Source: Desulfurococcales archaeon (GTDB lineage Archaea > Thermoproteota > Thermoprotei_A > Sulfolobales > WANQ01). Taken from it: a DNA stretch of 7,178 nt. Numbering within the stretch: position 1 is the first letter of the stretch; each line of letters begins with the position of its first letter. The stretch spans positions 1 to 7,178 of the forward strand of contig JALUDQ010000254.1 in NCBI GenBank assembly GCA_027043985.1, written 5' to 3'. Under the pieces are notes generated by a model that was given only the letters and a program-made list of their open reading frames with translations, had not been told where the DNA came from and ran no database searches. Of the stretch, positions 1 through 5,606 are shown one piece after another. Made by a program: the position numbers and the translations under genes.

Positions 1-233
1 ATTCCATAATCTTCTCCAAACAATATATTACCATTGAAATCGGCTAGACTCAGAGGACCAGGTACGGGATCAATAACATATCTCTCCCAAGGTATTGAGG
101 CAAGATAGGCTCTTATACCGTCCCTTTTAAGAGCATTATAGATACTTGAAGCTCCTACTATATCGCCTCCGCCACCAATTGCGAGAACTATTGCTCGCTT
201 TATATCACCAAAGAGTCCGCTTAGAAAGGTCAT
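1..233 (-). CDS. DUF1152 family protein, N-terminal part (runs off left edge)
   Basis: Only the first 77 codons are in the window. The protein starts MTFLSGLFGDIKRAIVLAIG and has a glycine-rich loop GGGGD at residues 20-24, followed by IVGASSIYNAL. Around residues 46-63 comes a segment containing PWERYVIDPVPGP. The pairing of an early GGGGD nucleotide-binding-like loop with a WER..DP.PGP segment is what I know from the archaeal DUF1152 family, whose members are usually about 300 residues and have no settled function. The ATG overlaps the stop of the upstream methyltransferase as ATGA (230-233), so the two are almost certainly translated from one message. The family call is from memory of the motif; the function is unknown. 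Confidence 0.75.
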   Translation of the reverse strand, partial: MTFLSGLFGDIKRAIVLAIGGGGDIVGASSIYNALKRDGIRAYLASIPWERYVIDPVPGPLSLADFNGNILFGEDYG

Positions 234-769
234 GTTTGATCATGAATATCGGAGACCCCCCTAACATATAAATATATAGTTCCCTGCCATGTACCGTTTC
301 CATCCACGTGAACGGGACTCCATCCAGGAATCTCGAAGTCTAATGTTATGATCCTCGTTCCAACCCGTAGTTCTCTCTTAAGCTTTGGTTTAAGCATATT
401 GTTTACGCTTGTAAGCAAGTACATGTAAACTACTGTTGCTTCGCGTAATGGTATTTCGAAGAAGTTTCCATGGATTATTTCTACAAGGTCTTCTAGCCCT
501 TCCTCTCTTACGCGTTTTCTCGCCTTCTCTACTAGGTCCTTTCTTATCTCAATACATACAGATTTTACGCCATATCTTTTTGCAGCCTCTATAGCTACAC
601 GTCCATCTCCGCAGCCTAAATCGTAGAATACATCATTTTTACCGAGCTTAGCGATACGGAATATCTTGTCTATTACATGATCTCTTGTAGGTACCCATGG
701 TACATAGGGTTGAGTGGGTAGAGTTACGTAGAGAAAGCCTAGTCCCGCTATCGTATACCGCATACGCAT
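230..769 (-). CDS. aKMT: aKMT-type protein lysine methyltransferase (SAM-dependent, class I)
   Basis: A 179-residue Rossmann-fold methyltransferase. SAM motif I is DLGCGDGR (50-57), an acidic residue follows strand 2 (E74 in CIEI), and GNFFE (101-105) and ATVVYMYLLTSVNNMLKPKL (111-130) make up the rest of the core. The opening PYVPWVPT, GNFFE, the LLT.VN.MLKPKL block and the ending FEIPGW....TIYLYV match the Sulfolobus aKMT enzyme as I remember it. That enzyme is a broad-specificity lysine methyltransferase of crenarchaeal chromatin proteins such as Cren7 and of many other proteins. The Sulfolobus protein begins close to the PYVP.VPT motif (about 160 aa); here about 20 residues, partly hydrophobic (TIAGLGFLYVTL), precede it. 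An in-frame stop at 788-790 limits upstream starts; ATGs at 769 and 763 are both possible. It overlaps the DUF1152 gene by 4 bp. Confidence 0.82.
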   Translation of the reverse strand: MRMRYTIAGLGFLYVTLPTQPYVPWVPTRDHVIDKIFRIAKLGKNDVFYDLGCGDGRVAIEAAKRYGVKSVCIEIRKDLVEKARKRVREEGLEDLVEIIHGNFFEIPLREATVVYMYLLTSVNNMLKPKLKRELRVGTRIITLDFEIPGWSPVHVDGNGTWQGTIYLYVRGVSDIHDQT

Positions 770-816
770 ATTAGTATACGCCTCATATTAGCGCTCTCCC
801 GTACTGAAACCAATAG

Positions 817-826
817 ATTATTTATG
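817..826 (-). promoter_or_regulatory. Probable TATA box for the aKMT-DUF1152 pair
   Basis: On the minus strand this reads CATAAATAAT. A transcript start about 25 bp downstream would fall near 796, leaving a leader of roughly 27 nt before the ATG at 769. A second AT-rich element, TTTTAAAATTAA (835-846), is an alternative. Assigned by spacing and composition only. Confidence 0.4.
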
Positions 827-854
827 CTAGCATTAATTTTAAAACTTTATAATC

Positions 855-871
855 GGAGAAAAAGAAGAATT
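855..871 (-). terminator. T-rich tract downstream of the aminotransferase, possible terminator
   Basis: The minus strand reads AATTCTTCTTTTTCTCC about 35-50 nt past the aminotransferase stop. A looser T-rich stretch (about 873-892) lies between. Archaeal RNA polymerase commonly stops at such U-rich tracts without a hairpin. It also sits just before the aKMT promoter, where a stop would insulate the two units. Composition is the only evidence. Confidence 0.35.
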
Positions 872-905
872 GTAAAATAAGTAAAATGTTCATTGATAAT
901 AGGGC

Positions 906-2123
906 TTAGTGGGCTGAGAGTTCCTCTATGGCCTGCTTTATTCTCCTTGCACCCTCCCTTATGTCATCAAAGCTTGTTGCAAAGCTAAATCGGATAAATC
1001 CTTCACCAGCTGTATTAGGGAAGGCTGTTCCAGGCAGTATTACGACCCCGTACTTCTCAAGTAATGTATCGGCAAATTCCTTAGAGTTCTTCATACCAGT
1101 TCTACTTATTGCTTCAGATACATTAGGGAACATGTAGAATGTACCCGGGCTGCGCCAAACGTCGAAGCCAGGTATTTCTCTTAGTAGTTCGTAGAGGAGA
1201 TCTCTTCTCTTCCTAAATATCTCTATCATTTCTCGAACAGGTTTCCAGTCGCCCTTTAAAGCAGCTATGCCAGCTTTTTGTGCAAAACTTACAGCACAAC
1301 TATAAACGTTTACAGCCAAGTCTATGACTCTGTCTATTATCTCTTTTCTAACTGCCAAGTATCCGAGACGCCAGCCAGTCATAGCAAAGGTTTTTGAGAA
1401 CCCGTTAACATATACTACATAGTCTCTCCAATCACTAAAAGATAAGACGCTCTTAAATTCTCCATCATATACGAAGTTATCATATATTTCATCTGCTATT
1501 ATCACGATGTTCTTTCGTCTCGCGAGTTCTAATAGTTCGTCAACTTGTTTGGGCGTAAAGACAGCGCCCGTAGGATTGTGTGGATTGTTTAGTACTAGTA
1601 CCTTGGTATTACTAGATATCTTATCCTCTATGAGCTCTAAGTCTAGGCTAAACCCTTTAGAACCACCTTCCCATTTAAGTGGTACATATACTGGTTTACC
1701 ATGAAACAACTTTACTACTTGGGCATATGCTGGGTAGCTTGGCTCCGGTATAATTACTTCTACTCCCTCCTTTACATAAAGCGCTAGTGCTAGTAAAATA
1801 GCCGTTTTTGCTCCAGTAGTAACAACTATTTCGTCCGGCGAGAGTTCGGCACCGTATTGGTCATTGAGGTAGTCAGCTATAGCCTGTCTTAACTCAAAAA
1901 TACCTGCGGTTTCGGTATAACCTGTGAATCCTTCATCAAGAGCTTTCTTTGCGGCTTCTCTGATGTGTTTTGGTGTCGGAAAGTCGGGTTGACCTATACC
2001 GAAGCTAACTATCTTCATACCTTTTCTGGCAAGTTCTTTCGCTCTTGCTAGATAAGCAAAAGCGCCTTCACCACTTATATCGTAGAGATGTTTTGAGACT
2101 TGTAAAGTAGGTTTCGAAGACAA
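906..2123 (-). CDS. aspC: Aspartate aminotransferase (PLP-dependent, class I/II)
   Basis: A complete 405-residue fold-type I aminotransferase, the usual length. Visible landmarks are GIGQPDFPTP (42-51), the cofactor-contact region TTGAKTA (102-108), NNPHNPTG (179-186, with the Asn that contacts PLP), DEIYDNFVYDG (211-221, with the Asp that pairs with the pyridine nitrogen and Y214), the Schiff-base lysine K244 in NGFSKTFAMTGWRLGY, the phosphate-binding R252, and R378 in FIRFSF, which should hold the substrate alpha-carboxylate. It closely resembles the Sulfolobus solfataricus aspartate aminotransferase from memory (NNPHNPTG, DEIYDNFVY, DWRD..VYVNGFSKTF.MTGWRLGY, FYMFPNVS). It would interconvert aspartate/2-oxoglutarate and oxaloacetate/glutamate in the cytoplasm, though related enzymes accept other amino acids. 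It starts with TTG, supported by GGTGA 9 nt upstream, and is probably transcribed alone. Confidence 0.9.
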   Translation of the reverse strand: MSSKPTLQVSKHLYDISGEGAFAYLARAKELARKGMKIVSFGIGQPDFPTPKHIREAAKKALDEGFTGYTETAGIFELRQAIADYLNDQYGAELSPDEIVVTTGAKTAILLALALYVKEGVEVIIPEPSYPAYAQVVKLFHGKPVYVPLKWEGGSKGFSLDLELIEDKISSNTKVLVLNNPHNPTGAVFTPKQVDELLELARRKNIVIIADEIYDNFVYDGEFKSVLSFSDWRDYVVYVNGFSKTFAMTGWRLGYLAVRKEIIDRVIDLAVNVYSCAVSFAQKAGIAALKGDWKPVREMIEIFRKRRDLLYELLREIPGFDVWRSPGTFYMFPNVSEAISRTGMKNSKEFADTLLEKYGVVILPGTAFPNTAGEGFIRFSFATSFDDIREGARRIKQAIEELSAH

Positions 2124-2132
2124 TAGGCTTTG

Positions 2133-2137
2133 TCACC
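2133..2137 (-). promoter_or_regulatory. Ribosome binding site (GGTGA) that fixes the TTG start of aspC
   Basis: The minus strand reads GGTGA, then 9 nt, then TTG TCT TCG. GGTGA is complementary to the anti-Shine-Dalgarno end of archaeal 16S rRNA. Its spacing argues that the non-ATG codon at 2121-2123 is the true start. Confidence 0.65.
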
Positions 2138-2156
2138 GGGAAAACTATTCAGCATA

Positions 2157-2166
2157 CACTTAAATC
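2157..2166 (-). promoter_or_regulatory. Possible TATA box for aspC
   Basis: The minus strand reads GATTTAAGTG, about 34-43 bp before the TTG start. A transcript start 25 bp downstream would give a leader of about 12-15 nt that still contains the GGTGA site. It shares a 174-bp divergent intergenic region with the gene at 2298. Confidence 0.35.
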
Positions 2167-2227
2167 TATTTTACGGTCTATAGATAATGTGATCTTTACT
2201 TAGGTAAAAGATATTGAATACCTAATA

Positions 2228-2237
2228 CTTAATAAAT
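2228..2237 (+). promoter_or_regulatory. Probable TATA box for the gene at 2298
   Basis: CTTAATAAAT lies about 61-70 bp before the ATG, predicting a transcript start near 2258 and a leader of about 40 nt. That leader contains GAGAGG (2284-2289), 8 nt before the ATG, as a ribosome site. Confidence 0.4.
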
Positions 2238-2297
2238 GTGACGTAAGTACTATACCAATGAACCAAACTAGGTGACTCTCAAAGAGAGGCATAGAAA

Positions 2298-2963
2298 ATG
2301 AAGAAGCAGAGAGTTCTTCTTAGGGTAAGAGAGTTTGAACCCGTAGAGAAGAAATTCGATGATACGAGCATCCTACTATTAAGGCCGGTGAGAGAAGACT
2401 GGCTAGAAGAAGTAGTTGAAATAAAAGAAGGAGAGGACGTGCACGATAAGCTACACGAACTATTAGACCGGAAGTTAAATGAATTTGTTCAAGGAAGGAA
2501 AGATGTATTCACCGAAATAGAAGCCAGTATGCCGGGCTTAACAGTAAAAGTAGGTGGCGGAGATTATACGGGGAGAATAATAGCTCTTAGTCCACGACCC
2601 TCAAAGCTATTGAGAGTAGGCATCATAGAGGAAAACCAGGTACAATCAAATAAGAACCGGGTTGAAGAGGGCGCGAGTTCCAATGTTTCTCAAGCATTTA
2701 AATTACCTATAGATAAAGCAAAATGGTATGACGTTGACGAGGACCTCTACTTATTTGAGGGATTCGTACTATCAAAAAAGCAGTGGAAAGCTATAGTATT
2801 CGTAACAGAACACGGTGAGCGGGTGCTATTACCGGGCGATTTTGAAACCAAAACAATAGTCTTAGAGACAGCTGAGAAAAAGACGTCTAGAGCTAAGAAG
2901 AAGACTAAGAGGAAGAAGAGGAAAACTAAAAAGAAACGTAAGAAGAAGAAAGGGAAAGGGTGA
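2298..2963 (+). CDS. Hypothetical protein with an extreme Lys/Arg C-terminal tail
   Basis: 221 residues, not recognised. Residues 1-30 look like beta strands (RVLLRVREF, SILLLRPV). A charged helical stretch follows (34-70), then a probable beta-rich segment with TVKVGGGDYTGRIIAL (81-96). A Ser/Asn/Gln/Glu-rich linker (about 111-130) leads to a second folded segment ending near LPGDFETKTIVLE (190). The last 28 residues are almost a pure basic tail: 21 of 28 are Lys or Arg. Such tails usually bind nucleic acid or acidic membranes electrostatically, but nothing else points to a target, so the role is open. The start is supported by GAGAGG 8 nt upstream. It diverges from aspC, and the next plus-strand gene begins 56 nt after its stop, so the two may share a transcript. 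Confidence 0.75.
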   Translation: MKKQRVLLRVREFEPVEKKFDDTSILLLRPVREDWLEEVVEIKEGEDVHDKLHELLDRKLNEFVQGRKDVFTEIEASMPGLTVKVGGGDYTGRIIALSPRPSKLLRVGIIEENQVQSNKNRVEEGASSNVSQAFKLPIDKAKWYDVDEDLYLFEGFVLSKKQWKAIVFVTEHGERVLLPGDFETKTIVLETAEKKTSRAKKKTKRKKRKTKKKRKKKKGKG

Positions 2964-3019
2964 GGAGAAACCCCGTCTAGGACTAAAAAGATGACCGGGC
3001 ACCAGTAACCGATTAGGCG

Positions 3020-3742
3020 ATGATGTACGCGCCGGAATCTAACGGAAAACAATTAAGTGAAGAATGGCCAGGGGCTGAGCCCTTTATGAAAACCCTCCTC
3101 ACCGCCTCACGAAATTATAGTATATTATTTCGGGGTAGGCGGAAACTAAAGAGACTATTGGAGGAGAACGGAGTTGAAATATACGTGTACGATTCGTGTT
3201 CTCTAATAGATGTAGACTTTAAGGATACGTTCTTCTACATAAACTCTACTTCACAATTAGATGAGGATACGAGAAGATGTATTAGACGAGGCCTAAGGAG
3301 GGGTAGTCAAGTAATATTAGAAGTTATTCCTCGCTCACGTACAGATATAATTCTATTAAACAAGCTCTTATCATCTTACGGTATAGAATACACTTGGCTT
3401 AAAATATATGATTCAGTAAACAATAACGGCATTCCACTAAACCCACTAATGGATGCATACTTTCCAGAATATAGGATAGAGAATATAATAGTAGAACACG
3501 CTTTCCATATTAGAGCGTTTAGCGCATATCATCTTATTAGAGGAAAGAGTACAGCAATAGCGATTGACCCAATTACACAAGAAGTTCTTCCCGTCCCCTC
3601 TGGAGAAAATATTTGTGCTGGAGCAATAACATTTAGTAATGGAAATCCTATACTCTACGTCTTTTCGGGCTACGTGTTCAGTGATACGGCTTTAGAGAAT
3701 GAAGCTAATTTAAGACTATTATTTGAGGCCATGTTAAAATAG
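3020..3742 (+). CDS. Hypothetical protein, possible DUF4350/GATase-like fold
   Basis: 240 residues from the first ATG, with no membrane segment and no family I can name firmly. The order of elements suggests a flavodoxin/GATase-like alpha/beta domain: a helix KLKRLLEENG then IYVYD (42-57), DTFFYIN (69-75), an acidic helix DEDTRRCIRRGLRRG followed by strand SQVILEVI (81-103), LLNKLLSSYGIEY (112-124), and late GNPILYVFSGYVFSDTALENEANLRLLFEAML (208-239). This last block resembles the 'strand - hydrophobic stop - D..L...EN..LL..LL' ending of DUF4350-type domains. I see no Cys-His-Glu amidase triad. The start is uncertain: ATGs at 3020, 3023 and 3086 (M23) are in frame, and only the one at 3086 leads directly into a well-patterned sequence, with GGGG about 11 nt upstream. 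It may be co-transcribed with the previous gene. Confidence 0.7.
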   Translation: MMYAPESNGKQLSEEWPGAEPFMKTLLTASRNYSILFRGRRKLKRLLEENGVEIYVYDSCSLIDVDFKDTFFYINSTSQLDEDTRRCIRRGLRRGSQVILEVIPRSRTDIILLNKLLSSYGIEYTWLKIYDSVNNNGIPLNPLMDAYFPEYRIENIIVEHAFHIRAFSAYHLIRGKSTAIAIDPITQEVLPVPSGENICAGAITFSNGNPILYVFSGYVFSDTALENEANLRLLFEAMLK

Positions 3743-3763
3743 TTGATTTAGTCTCGAAATCAA
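3743..3763 (+). terminator. Hairpin directly after the stop codon, possible terminator
   Basis: TTGATTT (3743-3749) and AAATCAA (3757-3763) are perfect inverted repeats around the 7-nt loop AGTCTCG. They begin at the base after the TAG stop of the 3020-3742 gene. T-rich sequence follows (3768-3788). It could end transcription or protect the 3' end, or it could be a protein-binding palindrome upstream of cdvB. Confidence 0.35.
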
Positions 3764-3772
3764 TATGCTTTA

Positions 3773-3780
3773 TTTATAAA
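3773..3780 (+). promoter_or_regulatory. Strong TATA box (TTTATAAA) about 170 bp before cdvB
   Basis: TTTATAAA is a near-ideal archaeal TATA box and predicts a transcript start near 3800-3804. No coding region begins there. It would drive either a long (~145 nt) leader of cdvB or a separate small RNA starting close to the nested inverted repeat at 3797-3842. Confidence 0.45.
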
Positions 3781-3796
3781 CTTTATTCCTCGTACT

Positions 3797-3863
3797 ACCA
3801 GTCCGCTTCAATTAGAGTAATTGTATCCTACGCGGGGCTGGTCAATTAGTTATTGGACAATTA
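3797..3863 (+). repeat. Nested inverted repeat and CAATTA cluster upstream of cdvB
   Basis: An outer pair, ACCAGTCCGC (3797-3806) and GCGGGGCTGGT (3832-3842), can form a ten-pair stem with one G-U and one bulged G. Inside it, CAATTA-GAG-TAATTG (3809-3823) is a perfect 6-bp inverted repeat. CAATTA occurs again at 3843-3848 and 3858-3863, with ATTG at 3852-3855 between them, so five CAAT/ATTG half-sites fall in 55 bp. This could be a structured RNA, a structured leader or a multi-site operator for the cell-division gene downstream. I found no tRNA, SRP RNA or H/ACA signature. Confidence 0.4.
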
Positions 3864-3896
3864 CTTGTGGATTCTCGGAAGTTATTGCGGCGCTCC

Positions 3897-3906
3897 TCTT
3901 AAAAAC
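3897..3906 (+). promoter_or_regulatory. Proximal TATA box for cdvB
   Basis: TCTTAAAAAC lies about 41-50 bp before the ATG and predicts a transcript start near 3928. The short leader keeps GGTG (3933-3936), 10 nt before the ATG, as ribosome site. With the TATA box at 3773 the gene may have two promoters. Confidence 0.45.
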
Positions 3907-3946
3907 TATGCATTAAGGATAACTTCTCTATCGGTGCAGGACAAAC

Positions 3947-4600
3947 ATGAGTAAACTCTCATCCTTCAACAAAATCTGGGCTGGTGAACAAAAACAGAGC
4001 TTCATGGACTCGCTTAAAGAAGCGCTTCGCGGAAAGGAGCCTATAAGATACAGGATTGCAGTCGCATTATACAAGCTTAAGTCAACAATAAACAGGCTAG
4101 AAGTATTCTTAAACAAACTTGAAGCACGAGATAAAATGCTCTTCGAGAGGGTAGTTGAAGCACACATAGCAAAAGATAGGGCAAGAGCAGCAATGTATGC
4201 AACAGAGGTTGCAGAGATAAGAAAGATGGTAAAGACTATACTTTCAACACAGATAGCACTCGAACAAGTAGCTATAAGACTAGAGACAATACAAGTATTC
4301 GGAGACGTAGCAGGTGCAGTCATACCAGTTGTAGGAGTTGTACGCCAGCTCAGAAACGTCATAAAAGGCATAATGCCAGAATTAGGCTTAGAGCTTGCAG
4401 AGGTAGAAGAGCTCCTCAACGGACTAGTAATAGAGGCTGGAGAATTTACTGGATCACCAGCTGGTCACGGAGTAGTTACTGGTGAAGCAAAGCGCATACT
4501 AGAAGAGGCAGCTATAGTAGCTGAGCAGAGGATGAAGGAGAAGTTCCCCGATCTACCAGTATTTGCTAAGGCAGGTGAAGCTGAGGGAACAAAGAGTTAA
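3947..4600 (+). CDS. cdvB: CdvB-family ESCRT-III (Snf7-like) cell-division protein
   Basis: 217 residues. The N-terminal half is long amphipathic helices, as in the ESCRT-III core: ESLKEAL-like helix and basic EPIRYRIAVALYKLKSTINRLE (31-52), then LEARDKMLFERVVEAHIAKDRARAAMYATEVAEIRKMVKTIL (58-99) and LALEQV-like IALEQVAIRLETI (103-115). The pattern FGDVAGAVIPVVGVVRQLRN....MPE (118-145) and ending EQRMKEKFPDLP (193-204) match the crenarchaeal CdvB1/CdvB2-type paralogues I know. These polymerise on the membrane during division and vesicle budding and are disassembled by the AAA ATPase CdvC. Neither cdvA nor cdvC is nearby, so this is more likely a stand-alone paralogue than the CdvB of the cdvABC cluster; which one is unclear. 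GGTG sits 10 nt before the ATG. The next gene converges, with only 11 bp between stops. Confidence 0.85.
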   Translation: MSKLSSFNKIWAGEQKQSFMDSLKEALRGKEPIRYRIAVALYKLKSTINRLEVFLNKLEARDKMLFERVVEAHIAKDRARAAMYATEVAEIRKMVKTILSTQIALEQVAIRLETIQVFGDVAGAVIPVVGVVRQLRNVIKGIMPELGLELAEVEELLNGLVIEAGEFTGSPAGHGVVTGEAKRILEEAAIVAEQRMKEKFPDLPVFAKAGEAEGTKS

Positions 4601-4611
4601 AACAATGTATT

Positions 4612-5154
4612 TTAACATACTACACGTTTAGACTTCAAACAGTTTTCTAGTCCTCGTCTAGCGTTTTTTATTTCGCGTTCAATGCCTCTAAGAGTGTATA
4701 ATATGTGATCTAAGTTTCTACGAGCCTCTTCAGCATCTCTAAAGGATACTTCTACTTTCACAGTCTTATACTTTAATATGTAACCAGTACCTTTGACAGT
4801 GAACTCGAGATTACCATCTTCCTTAAAGACTACAATATCACCATTATACGACACTGATGCTGCAATAGGCTTCAACCTTGTAACAACAACCTCATTCTCC
4901 GTCTTCGTACTCCACCAATTAGTACAAATATTACAGGTCTCCCAGTTCTCCCTCTTATAACATGATGTGCCAGCCTTAACTGAACATTCAGCTAGCTCGA
5001 AAATCCTTGAAAGCTCTCCGACTAGCTCGTTTAACCTAAAATACGTATTGTATACCTTCTGCCATACTACACCCGTAGCTGTTGCAAGTTCTCTTGGTAT
5101 ACTTCTCTCCCTAATGTTATTCAAGAATATTTTTGCCTCACTAAAATCCACCAT
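4612..5154 (-). CDS. Hypothetical protein with a central four-cysteine cluster
   Basis: 180 residues from the ATG at 5154 (MVDFSEAKIFLNNIRERSIP). A GTG at 5172 would add six residues, but a TATA-like GGATATATTC (5186-5195) predicts a transcript start near 5164, between the two, which favours the ATG. The N-terminal third is helical. A cysteine cluster follows, C-x7-C-x8-C-x2-C (from AECSVKAGTSC through CNICTNWW, about residues 56-80), which might bind zinc or form disulfides. The next part is beta-rich (VTRLKPIAASVSYNGDIVVF, GYILKYKTVKVEVSF), and the C-terminal helix is charged (EEARRNLDHILYTLRGIEREIKNARRGLENC). No signal peptide or membrane segment is seen. I do not recognise the family. It lies 57 nt downstream of the zinc protein gene and converges on cdvB, 11 bp apart. 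Confidence 0.7.
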   Translation of the reverse strand: MVDFSEAKIFLNNIRERSIPRELATATGVVWQKVYNTYFRLNELVGELSRIFELAECSVKAGTSCYKRENWETCNICTNWWSTKTENEVVVTRLKPIAASVSYNGDIVVFKEDGNLEFTVKGTGYILKYKTVKVEVSFRDAEEARRNLDHILYTLRGIEREIKNARRGLENCLKSKRVVC

Positions 5155-5185
5155 GATTATTACCCAGCACACCTATGCATTAGAA

Positions 5186-5195
5186 GAATATATCC
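5186..5195 (-). promoter_or_regulatory. Possible TATA box for the gene ending at 4612
   Basis: The minus strand reads GGATATATTC. A transcript start about 26 bp downstream falls near 5164, downstream of the GTG at 5172 and about 10 nt before the ATG at 5154, which would make the message nearly leaderless. Confidence 0.35.
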
Positions 5196-5211
5196 CTTAC
5201 TCTAATCCAAA

Positions 5212-5502
5212 TCACCGAATACCTAAAATTTCCTTAACTCTCTCAACACCATATTTTGCTAAGCAATCCTTACACACACGTACAACTGGAGTTATCTGTA
5301 CCAGACAATCACTGCAACCAAGCCTACCACAAATAGGACAATAACCTATTGATAGATTCCTTCCACAGATTTCGCATAAAGCCATCTCACATACACTACA
5401 TATACCCTTCTTTTTATTAAAATGAAGTGGACATACTAGTCTCCCACAAAGCCTACATCTATAAAGAGCTTCGCGTTCTCCGCAGATCTCACATTTAGCC
5501 AT
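5212..5502 (-). CDS. Small protein of two tandem zinc-binding (cross-brace/B-box-like) modules
   Basis: 96 residues from the ATG at 5502 (MAKCEICG). A GTG at 5511 is also in frame, but GTGAA just upstream of the ATG looks like its ribosome site (CGTGAAATATATG), so I take the ATG. The protein is an internal duplication. Unit 1 has C-x2-C-x8-C-x2-C-x4-C-x2-H-x7-C-x2-C. Unit 2 has C-x2-C-x8-C-x2-C-x4-C-x2-C-x10-C-x2-C. The shared frame is CEICG........C..CGRL.C. The units are 39 residues apart with 16 ligands in all, enough for four zinc ions. The spacing resembles B-box, HIT and other cross-brace fingers, which mostly mediate protein-protein contacts. The partner is unknown. A short non-zinc tail (CLAKYGVERVKEILGIR) ends the protein. 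Confidence 0.8.
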   Translation of the reverse strand: MAKCEICGEREALYRCRLCGRLVCPLHFNKKKGICSVCEMALCEICGRNLSIGYCPICGRLGCSDCLVQITPVVRVCKDCLAKYGVERVKEILGIR

Positions 5503-5551
5503 ATATTTCACGTCAATAGAACTTTAATACAGTAAAAACAATAATAATCTA

Positions 5552-5604
5552 ACGATGAAATCACATGCAGGCACTGAATGATGATGATGCTCGGGCAATT
5601 TTGA
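5552..5604 (+). ncRNA. Candidate C/D box guide sRNA (weaker of two)
   Basis: On the plus strand the boxes run C ACGATGA (5552-5558, 6/7 to RTGATGA), a 15-nt guide, D' CTGA (5574-5577), spacer ATG, C' ATGATGA (5581-5587), a 13-nt guide, and D TTGA (5601-5604). The C/D pairings of a k-turn remain possible: two sheared G-A pairs, U-U, and G5557 with U5601 as a wobble. A TATA-like CTTTAATAC (5522-5530) predicts a start near 5551. Weak points are the long first guide, two imperfect boxes, no terminal stem, and an ATG-triplet repeat (5578-5589) that could supply the C' box by chance. Confidence 0.33.
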
Positions 5605-5606
5605 AC

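Noticed and set aside
928..1137. Plus-strand open frame of 69 codons inside aspC
   Set aside because: It is antisense to a well-supported aminotransferase and has no recognisable pattern or ribosome site.
3017..3045. ATGATGT at 3020-3026 as a C box of another sRNA
   Set aside because: No CTGA follows at guide distance, and the motif is the tandem start codon of the 3020-3742 gene.
2747..3052. Minus-strand open frame of 101 codons with a Phe/Leu-rich stretch
   Set aside because: It is the mirror of the Lys/Arg tail: purine-rich codons read backwards give Phe/Leu runs that mimic a membrane segment.
3797..3860. H/ACA guide RNA upstream of cdvB
   Set aside because: An ACA occurs at 3857-3859, but the upper stem lacks the k-turn/k-loop and the pocket spacing expected of archaeal H/ACA RNAs.
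3790..3865. Possible tRNA upstream of cdvB
   Set aside because: The stem-loop pattern has no T-loop TTCRANYC motif, no acceptor stem of 7 bp and no anticodon-arm arrangement.
3928..4419. Minus-strand open frame of 163 codons opposite cdvB
   Set aside because: It is Ser-rich shadow of cdvB, whose helices and family match are clear on the plus strand.
4967..5344. Plus-strand open frame of 125 codons
   Set aside because: It spans the opposite strand of two minus-strand genes, including the zinc protein with its exact Cys spacing, and shows no coding pattern.
5578..5589. ATG triplet repeat as a microsatellite of note
   Set aside because: Only four units; meaningful here only as part of the C/D box candidate.
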